DNA of 64,000 nucleotides from Epiperipatus broadwayi. Its lineage: Eukaryota; Onychophora; Udeonychophora; Euonychophora; Peripatidae. The number at the start of each line of letters is the position of its first letter. The first letter of the stretch is position 1. Under the pieces are notes generated by a model. The model was not told the DNA's origin and made no database searches. It saw nothing but the letters and a program-made list of their open reading frames with translations. Made by a program: the position numbers and the translations under genes. Below, piece after piece: positions 24,776 through 36,938 of this stretch. The stretch lies in the NCBI GenBank assembly GCA_028023455.1, contig JAQFVV010012544.1:2934396-2998395 (forward strand), given 5' to 3'.

Positions 24776-25443
24776 TACCTAATCAGTATGGATCTCAACA
24801 ACCATATCCCCAACAGCCAGCATATAATCAAAATCCACCTTCTCAGAATTACTCACAGCAACAGAATTATGCTCAACAGGGGCCTCAACAAACTCAGTAT
24901 GCGAATTACTCTTCAAATCAACGTTATGCACCATATCCTCAGCAGCGACCACAAGGACAGCTATCCAGTGGAAATCAGTTGAGTGGGCAAATGAGTAGTG
25001 CAATGAGCAATCAAATGAATAATTCTCAGATAGGAAGTCAAATTTCAAATCAGTTAAGCTCAAATCAAATGGCTTCAAATCAGCTTAGTGGACAACTCGC
25101 AAATAGCAGTCAAATTTCCAGTCAGTTAAATAACAGCCAGTTGCCAAGTCAAGTAACAAGTGGCCAGATTGCTGGTTCCCAGGCATCTGTTTCTTCCAAT
25201 CAAATAGGAAGTGGTCAAATGTCAAGTAGCCAAGTTGGAAATGATTCCATTTCTTCCAGTTCTCTGACCAGTAATCAGATTAGTAATATGTCTACTCAGA
25301 TGGGAAATTCCAGCACAATGGAGGCACCAATTCGAAGTCCAATGAATAATTCCCAATTAAGTAGTCAAGTACAGCCTCAGCCATCACAACAAAGGACTTA
25401 CCCAGGTTATGAACAAACTCAGTATCCTGGATACCAGCAATAA
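24776..25443 (+). CDS. SS18: SS18 homologue, last exon: QPGY-type transactivation tail
   Basis: The exon starts after TTTTTAG, in frame with the preceding split codon, and runs to TAA at 25441-25443. It encodes 221 residues. A tyrosine/proline/glutamine-rich first third (YGSQQPYPQQPAYNQNPP) resembles the QPGY activation domain. A middle of about 110 residues is nearly all S, Q, N, G, M in (S/N)Q(M/L/I)xS repeats. The end YPGYEQTQYPGYQQ closely parallels the vertebrate terminus. SS18 tails of this kind are intrinsically disordered and support condensate formation and transactivation. The S/Q/N-rich central insertion is larger than in vertebrates and is the main lineage-specific feature. Confidence 0.93.
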
Positions 25444-25965
25444 ATAATCTGATGTATTTTGTTTGTTTTTTTTAATCTGTTATTTATGAAAGTATTACTT
25501 TACAGCCATCTCTATCTATTATTTCTTTTTATAAGAGAATATGAGGGGTTTTTTTAGTTTAATAAATTATTATTGTATCACTGTTGTATTGTATATATAT
25601 ATATCCACCTTATTTATGTTTGAAATAAAGTAGGGGGAGGGTCACATTCATTTTTATCATTTTATTTTATATATATTAATTCTTAATTAAAATAATACAA
25701 TTAATATATTGTTGGTTCTTCACTTATGTTTGAAACATTGATTTAACATTACCGTAAATATTTTTAAACTGTTAACGATTGAAATATCCATGTAACATAT
25801 ACTAATGATGTATAATGAAAATGTATATTATGGAGGGGGAGAGGACTGTTGTTTATGATTTTAAAAAGAATCTTGAATGTAAAATCTTAATTAATTGGAA
25901 ACTCATTATTTTACTTTTTTTTTAAATAAAGAAATATTAATAAATAAAAGTTTGTGTATGATTTA
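25444..25965 (+). other. SS18 3' untranslated region with several poly(A) signals
   Basis: After the stop, AATAAA occurs at 25561, 25624 and about 25925, followed by more near 25937. The last cluster precedes a change of composition. The true cleavage site cannot be chosen without transcripts. Confidence 0.6.
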
Positions 25966-26023
25966 TAAAGTTCCAGATATTTGATTCAAATAATATGCAG
26001 TATATGTGTGTTTGTATATGTTT

Positions 26024-26126
26024 AAACCACTAAACATCACATGATCACTGTTTCTTATGCTTGCTCATAACTGTTATTAAAACTCTGGCATGCACCGAGT
26101 GGCACTACTGTATGGAGAGTTGTGCT
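26024..26126 (+). mobile_element. Short repeated element, copy A (internally deleted), flanked by 15-bp direct repeats
   Basis: TGTTTGTATATGTTT occurs immediately before (26009-26023) and after (26127-26141). The insert begins AAACCACTAAACATCACATG and ends TATGGAGAGTTGTGCT, the termini shared by copies B, C and D. The interior is reduced to the 5' part plus the right end. Duplications this long and variable in size point to target-primed insertion rather than cut-and-paste. Confidence 0.75.
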
Positions 26127-26141
26127 TGTTTGTATATGTTT

Positions 26142-27174
26142 GTTTTTACAAATTTGTCCTTTCAGAATGTTTATTTCTATGAATTTATTTAAATTTATTC
26201 ATAAAATAAATCCATATTACTTTTAATAAATATAGTGATAGTTTTGTAAAAATTTTATTGGATACTAGAATTCTGGTGGAAATATTAGATGCAATGAAAG
26301 CAATTTTTTATATGTATGTGTACAGTGAACTCTCAATCAATTATTTTTTAAAGAACTAGAAAAAAGTAATGGTAAATACATAAATCTATTTAAAAATATA
26401 AATAAGCAATGTAATGAGTATTCACTGAAATATATAATACGTATAAAGTATTACCATCGGCCTTTAGTGTGATACGGATATAATGCAAAACATTATTTAA
26501 TTATTGTTTGAAAAATGTTATATATATTGTAATGGATAACCAATACATAAACCCATCATCAGAGAACATCACTAGATATCTAATCTAGAAAAGCTCTAAT
26601 TTACTGATGAGGATACATACAAGTGCCTACCACATATCTAAAATCACTTCTACATCACAAAGAGCAGAGATTCTCAGCAAAATAACAATTGGCAGAGTAG
26701 ACAATAGAAACAAAACGCTGGACAAATCTAACAATTAACAAAAACTATTAACAATTTAACATTATATAGTTCAATGGCAGGGTTAAACACTAATTATTTC
26801 AAACTGAGATTGACTTAATTAACTCTTTTAGTATGTAGTTTATATGCCAGCTAATAGTTTAAATATTACACGTCACATAAATTTTACTTTTAGTTAATAA
26901 TACCTGAAGTTTACAAAGCCTTGACAATTTATTCAGATTTGTGCACATATATATTTTTCATATTGGCATTACAAACAATGAACCCTCAAGCGATCTGCCT
27001 CCAATATATATGGAAACACAGACTATTGCCAAACGAAGCTTATATGCAGTGCATTGGATCCCTTTATGAAAAGAAACATGGAGCGACAATAAATCGGCTT
27101 ATTAATACCCCATGTGAAAAAAATATATTCATAATCATAGGAAGGAAAATCTCTCCCCATTGTAAAACATACAT
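26142..27174. other. Intergenic stretch, no feature recognised
   Basis: It is AT-rich, becoming more balanced after 26930. The open frame 26921-27310 enters the duplicated block at 27175 and has no recognised motif; I do not regard it as a gene. Confidence 0.4.
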
Positions 27175-28575
27175 GTCTGCAAGTATTTCAAGTGGGAACT
27201 CATGGGAAGGAAACTCACTTTACTCATCTATTAACCTACCAATATATCAAGTAGGAATAATAACAAAATCATGGGAGACCAAAACAAAAATAACTTCAAG
27301 TGGTAAATAAATATCTAGGGTCACTCTATACATTGCATATCTATTTCTTTATTTTCAGATTCCTATGACAGTACATGTGAAAACTGCTAACAAATGATTT
27401 ATAAAGGTATATATGCATTCTGTGTCAAGTATGTGTATATACACGATTTTTTTAAAAAAAAACAAAGAGGATTACTAATGATCTCATTTTAAAAAGTTTT
27501 TTTTTTTTTTTCATAATTTAAAACACTAAAAGTAGCATGGACTGCCATTAACAACATTCAGCGAGATGTTTTTTTAAATAAGTCTATCTTAATCTTATGA
27601 GGAGAAAAAAAATTGAGTATTTAAAAAAAAAAAAAACTTTTTTATGAAGAAAATAAAAAGATTAATCTTTAAAGTAATTCAAATTATCAGATATCAGACA
27701 CATTAATATAATAATACATAGAAATATAATCATACAAAAAAATAGTTTACAAAACAGACCAAGGTATAAAATTAAAACTTTAACGTATATATATTGGCTT
27801 TCTGGTAATATCTTAATAAACAGTTCATAAGAAAAGTTTTACTTCAAGTCCAGATAGAAGTTGGTAAAGGGATACTATTTTCCATAAAAGTTCTATTAGA
27901 TAAACATACCTATACAGAAATATACATGGAAGTTTTCATCTCTTATTTTACTGGTTTCTTTGATTTGATATAAGAGTTTGTCCTGGAATTGCTTCTGTTA
28001 TATTGAAAAGTGTATTTACTTACATGGCATATTTGATGGTAATAATTGGCTAGATTGTTTGTATCTCGGTGAGCAAGGTTAAACATTCGATAGCTATATA
28101 CTGGATAGTGGAGTCATTTCTAGACACTTTAGCTATTCGTAATTTTAAATATGGCCATTGTTCGTAATTTTAAATATGGCCACAGGCAAGATAATGATCA
28201 CAAATAAAAGTATAAGGAATCTACAGTAGACAAGACTAACGGACTGCCAAATGAAATATAATTCTTGGCTAGTGGTTTTTTAGCACTAACTTGATTAGCC
28301 CACTCATTTTCCAAGAATTTATTAGCCAAGTCAATGATTACATTTTTAATTCTGATAAGCCAGTAATTATTTAATAAATTTTCAATTAAATCATTCGGGG
28401 GAGGGGGGTGCAGATAATATTAAAATTGGAACAAAAGTAATTAATAAATAAAAAGTTATGTCCTTGTAATATAAATTTTTAAGAGATTAATAATTTTGAT
28501 TAAAAAGTACATATTTTTTTACAATTAAAAAAACCTCTATCAACACAAAAAAAGCAGTTATTAATGTGTGCATGC
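27175..28575 (+). repeat. Direct segmental repeat, copy 1 (about 1.4 kb)
   Basis: This is colinear with 30945-32435 over the whole length: the blocks GGACTGCCATTAACAA, AAGAAAATAAAAAGATTAAT, CAGACACATTAATATAATAA, GGGATACT-TTTTC and TAATATAAATTTTTAAGAGA recur in the same order and spacing. Substitutions and indels are frequent. No coding frame is conserved between the copies, so it is either an old segmental duplication or two copies of a non-coding repeat. Confidence 0.85.
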
Positions 28576-30310
28576 ATATCATACAAGCATATATGCGTTA
28601 CAAAACTTAAAGGCTGAAATTAAACTTGTGCTTTGCCAACAAAATATTTGCATGTAAGTTAAATATTGAGATAGCCAAGATTTAGCGCAATAGTCCTCAG
28701 CTTAAGGCAAAAAATAAAATTGATTATTATGATTGACTTATTGCCATGAGGATTTTTTTACTTTAACTTAAAATTGACTTTATATGAAATTTGTTTAATG
28801 TTTACTGCTATCTGTTCATTACTGGGTTTTTTATTTATGTCTTCGAATTCTATTTTTTAGTTAATTTTTTCTCTGCAGTTTTAGTATTGCATACTGTTCT
28901 CAAGTTATATGATTGTTAATCTAGTTTAACTGGATCTTCATTATCTTTTTTTCAGTTCATCAGCAAGAGTTTCATCCTGTACTTGGAGATAAGGTCTTGG
29001 TAATTCTAGGATAAAATAGATGTTCTATAAATGACTGGGCAAAATAGCCTAATGTCATTGTTCGTTAAGTAATGTTTTCTACTGCAACTTTTCTGCATAA
29101 GATTTCTATAACAAATCTTATTACTGAGACTGCAGACAAGTGAAATATGGGGAAATATTCCAAAAAAATTCCTTTCTTGTTCATACCAAAGTGTTTTGAG
29201 TTATGTATTTAAGATTGTCTGGTATCTGACCTAAAATGTGATATAATTATTCAACACATTAAATTTCGTACTATGATTTCTAATCATGTAGACAATGTCT
29301 ATACTACATAAAGAATTATCAAAATAGCTGACAAAATCATAATGCTCTTTATATGCAGTAAATTTCTTGTGTTACCACTGTATACCAGCCTTGAAATAAT
29401 TATCACAATCCCTGTGATTATAACACCCGTCCTCTTGATTTATTACTTCTACACTCTGTTTTTCAGGTTCTTGCTTTCTTTCGTTGTCTATTTATTTTAA
29501 TGTTTTTCAAGTTCTTGCTTTCTTTCGTTGTCTATCTATTTTAACTTGTCCTGGATTATCTGTTACCTTTTCTGATTTTACTTCTTTTGGAACAATGTTA
29601 CATTTTGAGACTTCAATACAATCACTTTTATCCTCTATTGTCCATTTTTTTAAGCATCATTTCTCATTTTCTTTCCATGGAATGGAGTCTTGTTTAACTT
29701 CATCAATGATTGTTTAAGTTCTTCAATTGCATGCTGATTTTGATCCAACATTTTCATTTAATCCTGTTTCATCATGACTTAAATTCTTCAAAGCTTTTCT
29801 GTGTCCATGTTGGAAAGAGAAGAGAGAAAAAAATATCTATTTTATATAAACTTATGATGTGTTTAATTTTCTATTTTTATAATGAACCCCACTCTTTTTA
29901 AATATATATAATCTCTGCTCTTAGTATATTGAACTTCTCAATTTGTATTCCAATTTATGGCTGTATATAACTAATTCTATTCCATAGCATCACCATATTT
30001 CCACAAATATTTCACTTGCAATGATCAACTTGTCTTGCTGTTATTTCTGGTTATAACTTGCCAACCATCCTCAACTAAATAATATATTCTGCCAACTGGT
30101 TTTGATATCTCTGGGTATATTGAATTTGTAACCAAGTCTCATATTGTAGGACCAAAATTAAATAATATATTTTGTAATGAATAGTTAGCATCTAATATCT
30201 ATCATCAGAAAGTGACATTAGACCTAGAAAGTATATAATGGTAGTTGTAACTTATGCCACATGTGGCCGCTGGGTGACACTGCAGTACCATCAACAAGAA
30301 GTATGCAAGT
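28576..30310. other. Intergenic stretch with possible decayed gag scrap
   Basis: Around 29390-29830 the minus strand reads as broken K/Q/E/N-rich frames (MLDQNQHAIEELKQSLMKLN), which could be an old gag N-terminus. A 44-bp tandem duplication (TTCTTGCTTTCTTTCGTTGT at 29468 and 29512) lies inside it. The rest shows nothing recognisable. Confidence 0.25.
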
Positions 30311-30354
30311 GATAAATTTCTATTCAAAAATGGCTGAAATTGTCTATGGGGAAA

Positions 30355-30500
30355 AAAAAATGCTGAAATCATCGATGAAATAAAAAATTGCTCAAGTCAT
30401 TGATGAAACAAAAAATAAATTGCCAAAGTCATCGATGGAACAAAAAATAAAAAATCATCAATGGAACAATAAATAAATAAAAAACCTAAAATCATCAAAC
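30355..30500. repeat. Minisatellite, about 32-bp unit, four degenerate copies
   Basis: GAAATCATCGATGAAATAAA, CAAGTCATTGATGAAACAAA, AAAGTCATCGATGGAACAAA and a last AATCATCAATGGAACAATAA follow each other. A wider motif (AATTTCTATCCAAAAATAGC and variants) also recurs at about 30318, 30521 and 30904, so the block lies in a larger decayed repeat. Confidence 0.7.
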
Positions 30501-30944
30501 CCCCCCTCCCCCAATGAAGAATTTCTATCCAAAAATAGCTGAAATGGACAAATTAAAATGAGTAAATTGCACAATTTCTTCTAAAATACAAATTAAAAAA
30601 AAAAACCAAGAAAACTACGGAATTCGAATTACCACAAAAATAGTAAAACTATAATGTAAATGTATAAAAAATGAACAATGGCAGATGAGGCTTCGTTAAA
30701 ATGGCGCACGAATTACCAAAACAATTTCATCAATATTTAGCTTTCAACATTTGCAAATATGCATCTACGATCCCAAAGCATCAATTATATAAGCTAAAAA
30801 GAATATTACACAAGAGATTCTATTTATGAAATTAATTATTCTCTGCTCTGAAATTATCGCATATCATCAAAAGTAAGTCAAACACACACACACACCCCAA
30901 TGAATTTCTAACCAAAAGTAGATGAAATGACTAAATCACAATTC

Positions 30945-32435
30945 CTTCTAAAATGCAAATATCTCGAGTGGTAACTGATGGGAAAGAAGGTCACTACCCA
31001 TCTATTAGCATACCAATAACTGAATATATCAAACTGAATAAAATCATGGGATCCAAAACAAAAATAACGTATATATCTAGGATATTTACACATGCATATC
31101 TTTTTCCTTTCAGGTATGGATGACAAAGTAAACGAAAACTGCTAGTAATTTATAAAGGTATGCATTCACAAATTGTGTCAAACATGCATATATATATATG
31201 ATTTTTAAAAAAAATCTTGAAATGACTATTAATGATTACATATGACAAACTATAACATCAAATCTATCTCGCTTAAAAAAGTATCTATATAATTTAAAAT
31301 TTCTTACTAAACCGGACTGCCATTAACAATAATCTGGGAAAGTGTTTTTATTTTAAATAAATCTATCTCAACCTTATAAAGAGAAAAAAAAAATACTATA
31401 AGTCTTTCAAAACAAAAAACATCTTTTATAAAGAAAATAAAAAGATTAATGTTTAAAACTAGATTCAAACTATCAGACACATTAATATAATAATATATAG
31501 AAATATAACAATACAAAAAAATAATTTATAAAACACCACAATATGAATATAAAATTAAAACCATTAACCTATATTTATCATTGGCTTACTGGCAAGGTCT
31601 TATTAAACAGATCGTAAGAAAAGTTTTACCTTGAGTGCAAAGATGAGTTTGTAAAGGGATACTGTTTTCTGTAAAAGTATTGCATAAATGTATGTACTCA
31701 CAAATGTAGATGGGAGTTTCCAAGTCTTCTTTTACTGTTTTCTTTGACCTGGTATAAGAGTTTATCCTAGAATTGCTTCTGTCATTGAGAAATACATTTA
31801 CTTATAAGGCATATTTGAAGGTTGTTGGCATCTCAGCAAGCAAGATTAAACATTTAATGGGTATAGCTGCATATTGGAGAATGGAACTTGTTTCTTGATG
31901 CCTTAGTTGTTCATAATTTTAAACATGGCCACTGATAGGAGTTCTGGATACCACATGAGAAGAAGGCAAAGTAATGATCATGAATAAAGGAGTAGAAGGA
32001 ATGGGCAGCAGAATAGAAAAGACTTATCAGAATGCTGAATGAAATATTCTCAATCTTTTTATAGCACTAACTTTATTTGATTAGCTCACTCATTTTCCAA
32101 GAATTTTTAATTAGCCAAGCTAGTGATTACATTTTTAATTTGAATAGGCCAGTACTTATTTAATTAATGAATTACCAAATTTTTAATTAGATCAATTTGG
32201 TGTGTTTTATAGATAATGTTAAAATCAGAAACAAAAACTTAATAATTGATTTTCTTTAGTTTTTAATTACTAAAAACGAAATAATAATAGATAAAAAATT
32301 TTATAGATTAAATATTGTTCCTGTAATATAAATTTTTAAGAGATTGATAATAATTTTAGTTACAAAATACATATTTTTTATAACAAAATAACCTTTACCA
32401 ACATAAATGCAAATCTATTAATGTGTGCACATTAA
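30945..32435 (+). repeat. Direct segmental repeat, copy 2 (about 1.5 kb)
   Basis: It is the partner of 27175-28575. It carries an extra insertion near 32240-32310 (TTTTCTTTAGTTTTTAATTA) that copy 1 lacks. A decayed LINE follows almost immediately at its right end. Confidence 0.85.
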
Positions 32436-32449
32436 TAAAGTATCTAAAT

Positions 32450-33420
32450 AAAAAGTTATCATTAAATGGATCCAGGCTGTCATTTGATGACTATTTAGAT
32501 ACTTACAACTACAGATCACTTCCAAGTGAAGGAAGATTGGAAGAATTGTCGTGCATATTAAATGGGACATTATTAGACTGCAAAATTTAGAAGATGAGAC
32601 AATTTTAAAAGTGGACATGTACTCTACTACAAAGGCACAAATATTGGAAGTACATTTGGAGTAGGATTCATTATAAATGAAAAATGGAAGAACAACATTT
32701 TGGAGATTGATGGTGAATTGGACAGAGTGGTAAGATTAGTTATTCAATTTAATAACAAGTACCAAATGCAGATAATTCAGGTTTGTGCCCCAACAAGTTC
32801 TCACAGCGATGAAGTAGTAGAAGATTTTTATATGGATATACAGAAGGCTTTTGATCAGAGTAAACATTTTAAAATTGTTATGGGAGATTTTAATGCTAGA
32901 ATTGGTAAACGAAAGATGAAATTGCTATAGGTAAATTTGGTTATGGTAATAGAAATGAAAGAGGACATAGACTTGTGGAGTTTACAGAAAAAGAAAAACT
33001 TTATATTATGAATTTTTTTTTTTTTTTTTGAGAAAAAATGTTAAAAGGTAATGGACGTGAAAGCATCCAAATTAAGGCACAGCAGAATTGTATTATATTT
33101 TGACTAACAGAAAATACATATTTCAAGATTGTAATGTCCTTAATAAATTCAACACAGGAAGTGATTGTCAATTAGTAAGATGTATGATACATATTAATGC
33201 AAAACTAGAGACAAAAATTATTAAGAAAAAATATTTACAGTAGCTATTCCTAATCTTCAGAAACATTCTAATGAATTTAAATTAGAACTTGCAAATCATT
33301 TTCAAGTATTAGTAGATTTTGAATATGTTTCAGATTTGAATGAAATTAATAGGAAAATAACTGATATACTTCTAAAAACTGTAACAAAGATAGTTGATAG
33401 AAAACATTTTTTTATCCACT
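32450..33420 (+). pseudogene. RTE-like LINE: AP-endonuclease domain, decayed
   Basis: The frame at 32640-32930 reads GVGFIINEKWKNN-like codons, then DRVVRLVIQFNNKYQMQIIQ, VCAPTSSHSDE and IVMGDFNARIG. These are the (V/Y)APT(S) and GDFN motifs of the apurinic endonuclease domain of non-LTR retrotransposons; the phrase resembles RTE-clade proteins. A frameshift after GDFNARIGKRK is followed by KFGYGNRNERG, and the YIL-NRKYIFQD and GSD motifs occur near 33090-33180, where GSDCQL replaces the usual GSDHRL, so a catalytic His is lost. It is 5' truncated or decayed and not functional. Confidence 0.8.
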
Positions 33421-34339
33421 CATCGATTTGCTAACTTTTATTAATTTATAAACTAAGATCACTAAACAAAGTTGCAAATTTAGTGGCAGACTTATATAGC
33501 ATGACTAGCACATTTTGTTTTGGATTCAAATAGTCTTGAGATTTTCAAGCCATTAATTTGGAATAATTAAAAATTCAAATTTCTGTACTCCATAAAAATA
33601 GACAATTGCCATATGATTTGTATCTTGTATTCTCAATACTCTCTGATTGAAGTGGAAAATAATTAGCTGCCATAAATAATGTGGGATTAAGTTTTAACTT
33701 TCAAAAACAAATTAATATGAATAACCTTTTATACGTGCTTTTTCCAGGATTTATACTTAAGTTAGAATCAAGGCCAAAAATGCATTGACTCTACTAATTG
33801 GTATAGGAATAAGTATATGAAAAATATAAAGTATATTAAATGTAAAAACAATTTTGTAAGGATATATGGTAACTTAGATTAATCATGTTCATTTATACAA
33901 TAATTAGAACATAAAATGTGAATCATAATGAAGTCCAAAATGAAGAGAGCAAGGAATTAGCTTAGAATGAAGAAAATGCACATAATTGGACATCTATAAG
34001 AAATAAAAATACTTTAAATTTCCATATAAAAAATTGTAAGGACATAATAAATACATAGTTTTTAAAATAAGAATGGTATAAAAAAGTAATCTGAGTGACA
34101 ATTTTGAATTAATATAAAAAATGTTTGACAATTATGAAAATTTACAAATAAATCTGAGAAAAACAATTTTCATATATTTTAGGTTGAAAGTTGTAAAAAA
34201 TGACCTGAAAGAAAAAATTAAATACACTCTGAAATTATCATCATGAAAAATTTGTACATAGAATTAGAAACATGGATTTAATTTTGGCAATAAATTTAGA
34301 TAGAATCTGCTGACTATATAAAGAGAAAGTGCAGAATGG

Positions 34340-34564
34340 AGATTGATAAGAGGAAAAAAAGATACCAGCCTATGTGCTAATGACCAGTTTGGGTTGAATG
34401 TGAATAAGATTATGAAAGTTAAGAGATTAATACAAATAAATAAGCTAAATTTTAATATAGCAGGAATAAAAAGTAATTTGAAAATTATTGAATTCATGAA
34501 TATTGTAGACAACTTTGTCACTTATAATTCAAGAAGAGCATTCACAATCAGAGAATTTAAATGA
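34340..34564 (+). pseudogene. LINE reverse transcriptase scrap (post-YADD region)
   Basis: The frame reads FGLNVNKIMKVKR, LNFNIAGIKSNLKIIEF, where non-LTR RTs have GLxxNxxKTKVM and an (I/V)E..x(F/Y)xYLG stretch. It lies where that segment would fall if the endonuclease remnant at 32450-33420 and this piece belong to one element (about 1.9 kb apart). The intervening 33430-34340 has lost recognisable RT motifs. Confidence 0.5.
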
Positions 34565-36454
34565 ACGGCTTAGAAAGGATCTTGTGCAATAACTTCCAAC
34601 CTTTTTTCATTTGTGTATTTTTTTTAGCCCATTTTCATAAATTGCATTTTTATATTAAATTGTTAGTAATTAATGCACTCTAGTTACAATTATTTATATG
34701 TTCTAACTAAATAAATTGTAATGTAATAATAATATGAATAGACAATGCATATAAATAGATATTTACATTTAAAACAAAATATACGATTAATTCAATGCAT
34801 TACAGATTACATAAATAACTATATTTCATTGATTGCTGTATGTGCTTTTGGTCTCATGACATACAATGTAATGTGTGTAACCATAAATATCTAAAAAGAA
34901 ATGAAATCAATAACAATTTACATATATAGTAATTATTTATTTGAAAAATATGGAGTGACTTAAATATTAAGTAATAGTATTTGATATTTTTGAAGTACTA
35001 TAAATTATTTAAAATCAAATATAAAAAGATCCCTTTAATACCAATATTTTATTTCAGTTCCGAAGTTGTTTTTTTCATTATATCTTAATTATAGAAATAA
35101 TTCACTTAAAGGAAAAACAATAGAACATGGTGATTATCTTGATTTTATTAATCAAGATGAAAAATACTTAATTATCCTGTTTTTGAATTCCTGTGCATTT
35201 ACTATAACTAGTGGGTTCAGTTTAACTGAAAAATTATTGTAGTTAGCGAATGCAGACTAGAGCTTCAAAAGGGAAGCATAATTACTAGTTTCCATATTAC
35301 GTTTGAATTCCCAGCAAAGTAAAGGGATTTTTCTTCTGTGATATTTTAAAGTCCATATGTGAATACTAGACTTTGTCTAGGTGAAATTCAGAAATTATAG
35401 TAAGGACCACTAACATCTTGTATATGCTTTACTCCAGGCATGATGCAGTAAGAAGCCAGCCTTCTAGTCTTGAGCTCGTGTTGTATTGTATTCATATATG
35501 CATGGAAATATGGATGAAAGAAATCTTACAGCCATATTTGTACTGTCCATGCATGAGACCTTTTTTAACAACATGAAAACAAAAATCAGCTACTGGGACA
35601 ATCATTATTAATGCTTGCATGGAGAAAAAGTTGAAAACAAAACTTTCAAATAAGTTATGTTTCTTTATTTTAACAACTGTGTACAACTTAAGAGTAATCA
35701 TAATTTTATGATGTAAAGATAATTGAAATTAATAACATATTTTGTTTTTATATTACATAATGCACATATGTATGTATGTGTAATATATAGGTTAACATTT
35801 AACAATTTATACTTTATTAAAATAATATTTATTAGCTTATAAATGATTGGAACATTTTGTATCACTCACTGTACACACATCTCTGTGCTCATATATGTAT
35901 ATTCAATAAGCTTCTTATTTATATATTTCTAAATTTCATTATTTGATATTTCAATCTGTTAAAATATTTTCAAATATATGCAAATAATCAAAATCAGAAT
36001 GATTTATTTGTATTATACTGTACTTATAAGTCCATTCATTTTATTATTCTGGTGAAGTTATTTAATGATAGAATAATTTAAGTATTGTGTATATTCTCTT
36101 GTTCAATGTCATTAGAGTCCTTGCAATCCTAAAGTTAACTGTAGACTTATAAGTAAATAAATGTAAGTGGATGTCTATATTTCTTTTTACAATTATTTAG
36201 ACAGTGCAAAGTAATAAAATCACTATTAAAGTCCATTCACTTCATGGATTTTATAATAATTACTAGTTCATTGATGGATAAAGCAAAATACCAGATGGTC
36301 CAGAGGATTGATATAAGAATTCCAGAATTTTCTATATATTTAATTTTATAGTTATTAAATGCTTTTACATTAACATACCCTGTCTGTGTGTGTTTCTGTA
36401 TGTATGTCCACATTTTTGAATTTTTAACAATGAAAAAAAAATCCGTTTTCATTT
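34565..36454. other. AT-rich intergenic stretch
   Basis: No gene is recognised. A weak tRNA-SINE-like pattern (A-box-like TAGTTAGCGAATGCAGAC near 35240, B-box-like GTTTGAATTCCC near 35302) precedes a GC-richer segment to 35490, which may be a decayed SINE body. Confidence 0.3.
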
Positions 36455-36512
36455 GGAACTCAAACTAACATCCTTACCCTTCCCAAGAAAACTCTTTAAC
36501 AACCAAGCTATC
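36455..36512 (-). repeat. tRNA-derived SINE-like head
   Basis: On the minus strand TAGCTTGGTTGTTAAAGAG is followed about 35 nt later by GTTTGAGTTCC: A-box and B-box patterns in the same arrangement as 20911-20981. A 90-bp tandem duplication (TACATTTGTAGAATAAAATT at about 36522 and 36612) follows on the right. Confidence 0.4.
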
Positions 36513-36869
36513 TTGAAATACTACATTTGTAGAATAAAATTTTAATATTGATTTAATTCATATTTAATTAATTTCATTAATTAAAATATATATATCTGAC
36601 AGAAACAACATTACATTTGTAGAATAAAATTTTGTTAATATTGATTTAACTCGTGCTTAATTAATTAAATTACATAAATATTTTTATATAGTAGATGATC
36701 ACATGATATCTAAATTTAGAATTCATTTGTGAGAGGACATATTTTTTATTTTCATATCTTATTATTAAATTATAATTTTTGTCAAAATTTTTGTAGTTTT
36801 AACTATTATAATATGTAAATATTGCTAAAAAGTAAAAAAATAATATATATAAAAATGTTATTAAATAAT

Positions 36870-36938
36870 GCATAAGGTCAGCACAGCTGCCTTACAAGCA
36901 GTTGTCCCGGGTTAACGGGTTCGGTTCCCGGTCGATGC
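36870..36938 (+). tRNA. tRNA-like sequence, Val(TAC)-type anticodon arm; likely pseudogene or SINE head
   Basis: CTGC-CTTACAA-GCAG forms a four- to five-pair anticodon arm with anticodon TAC. CGGG-TTCGGTT-CCCG forms a T arm containing a good B box (GGTTCGGTTCC). The outer GCAT/ATGC pairs could start an acceptor stem, but the remaining pairs fail and no normal D arm folds. A working tRNA is therefore unlikely. This GC-rich island in AT-rich DNA is conspicuous. Confidence 0.35.

Noticed and set aside
24779-25078. 99-codon minus-strand frame
   Set aside because: It is antisense to the repetitive SS18 last exon; the plus strand has homology and correct splice phases.
26921-27310. 129-codon open frame
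   Set aside because: It crosses into the duplicated segment whose other copy has no matching frame, and it has no domain or splice-site support.
36870-36938. Functional tRNA-Val
   Set aside because: The D arm is missing and the acceptor stem pairs only at its end; it is kept only as a tRNA-like sequence.
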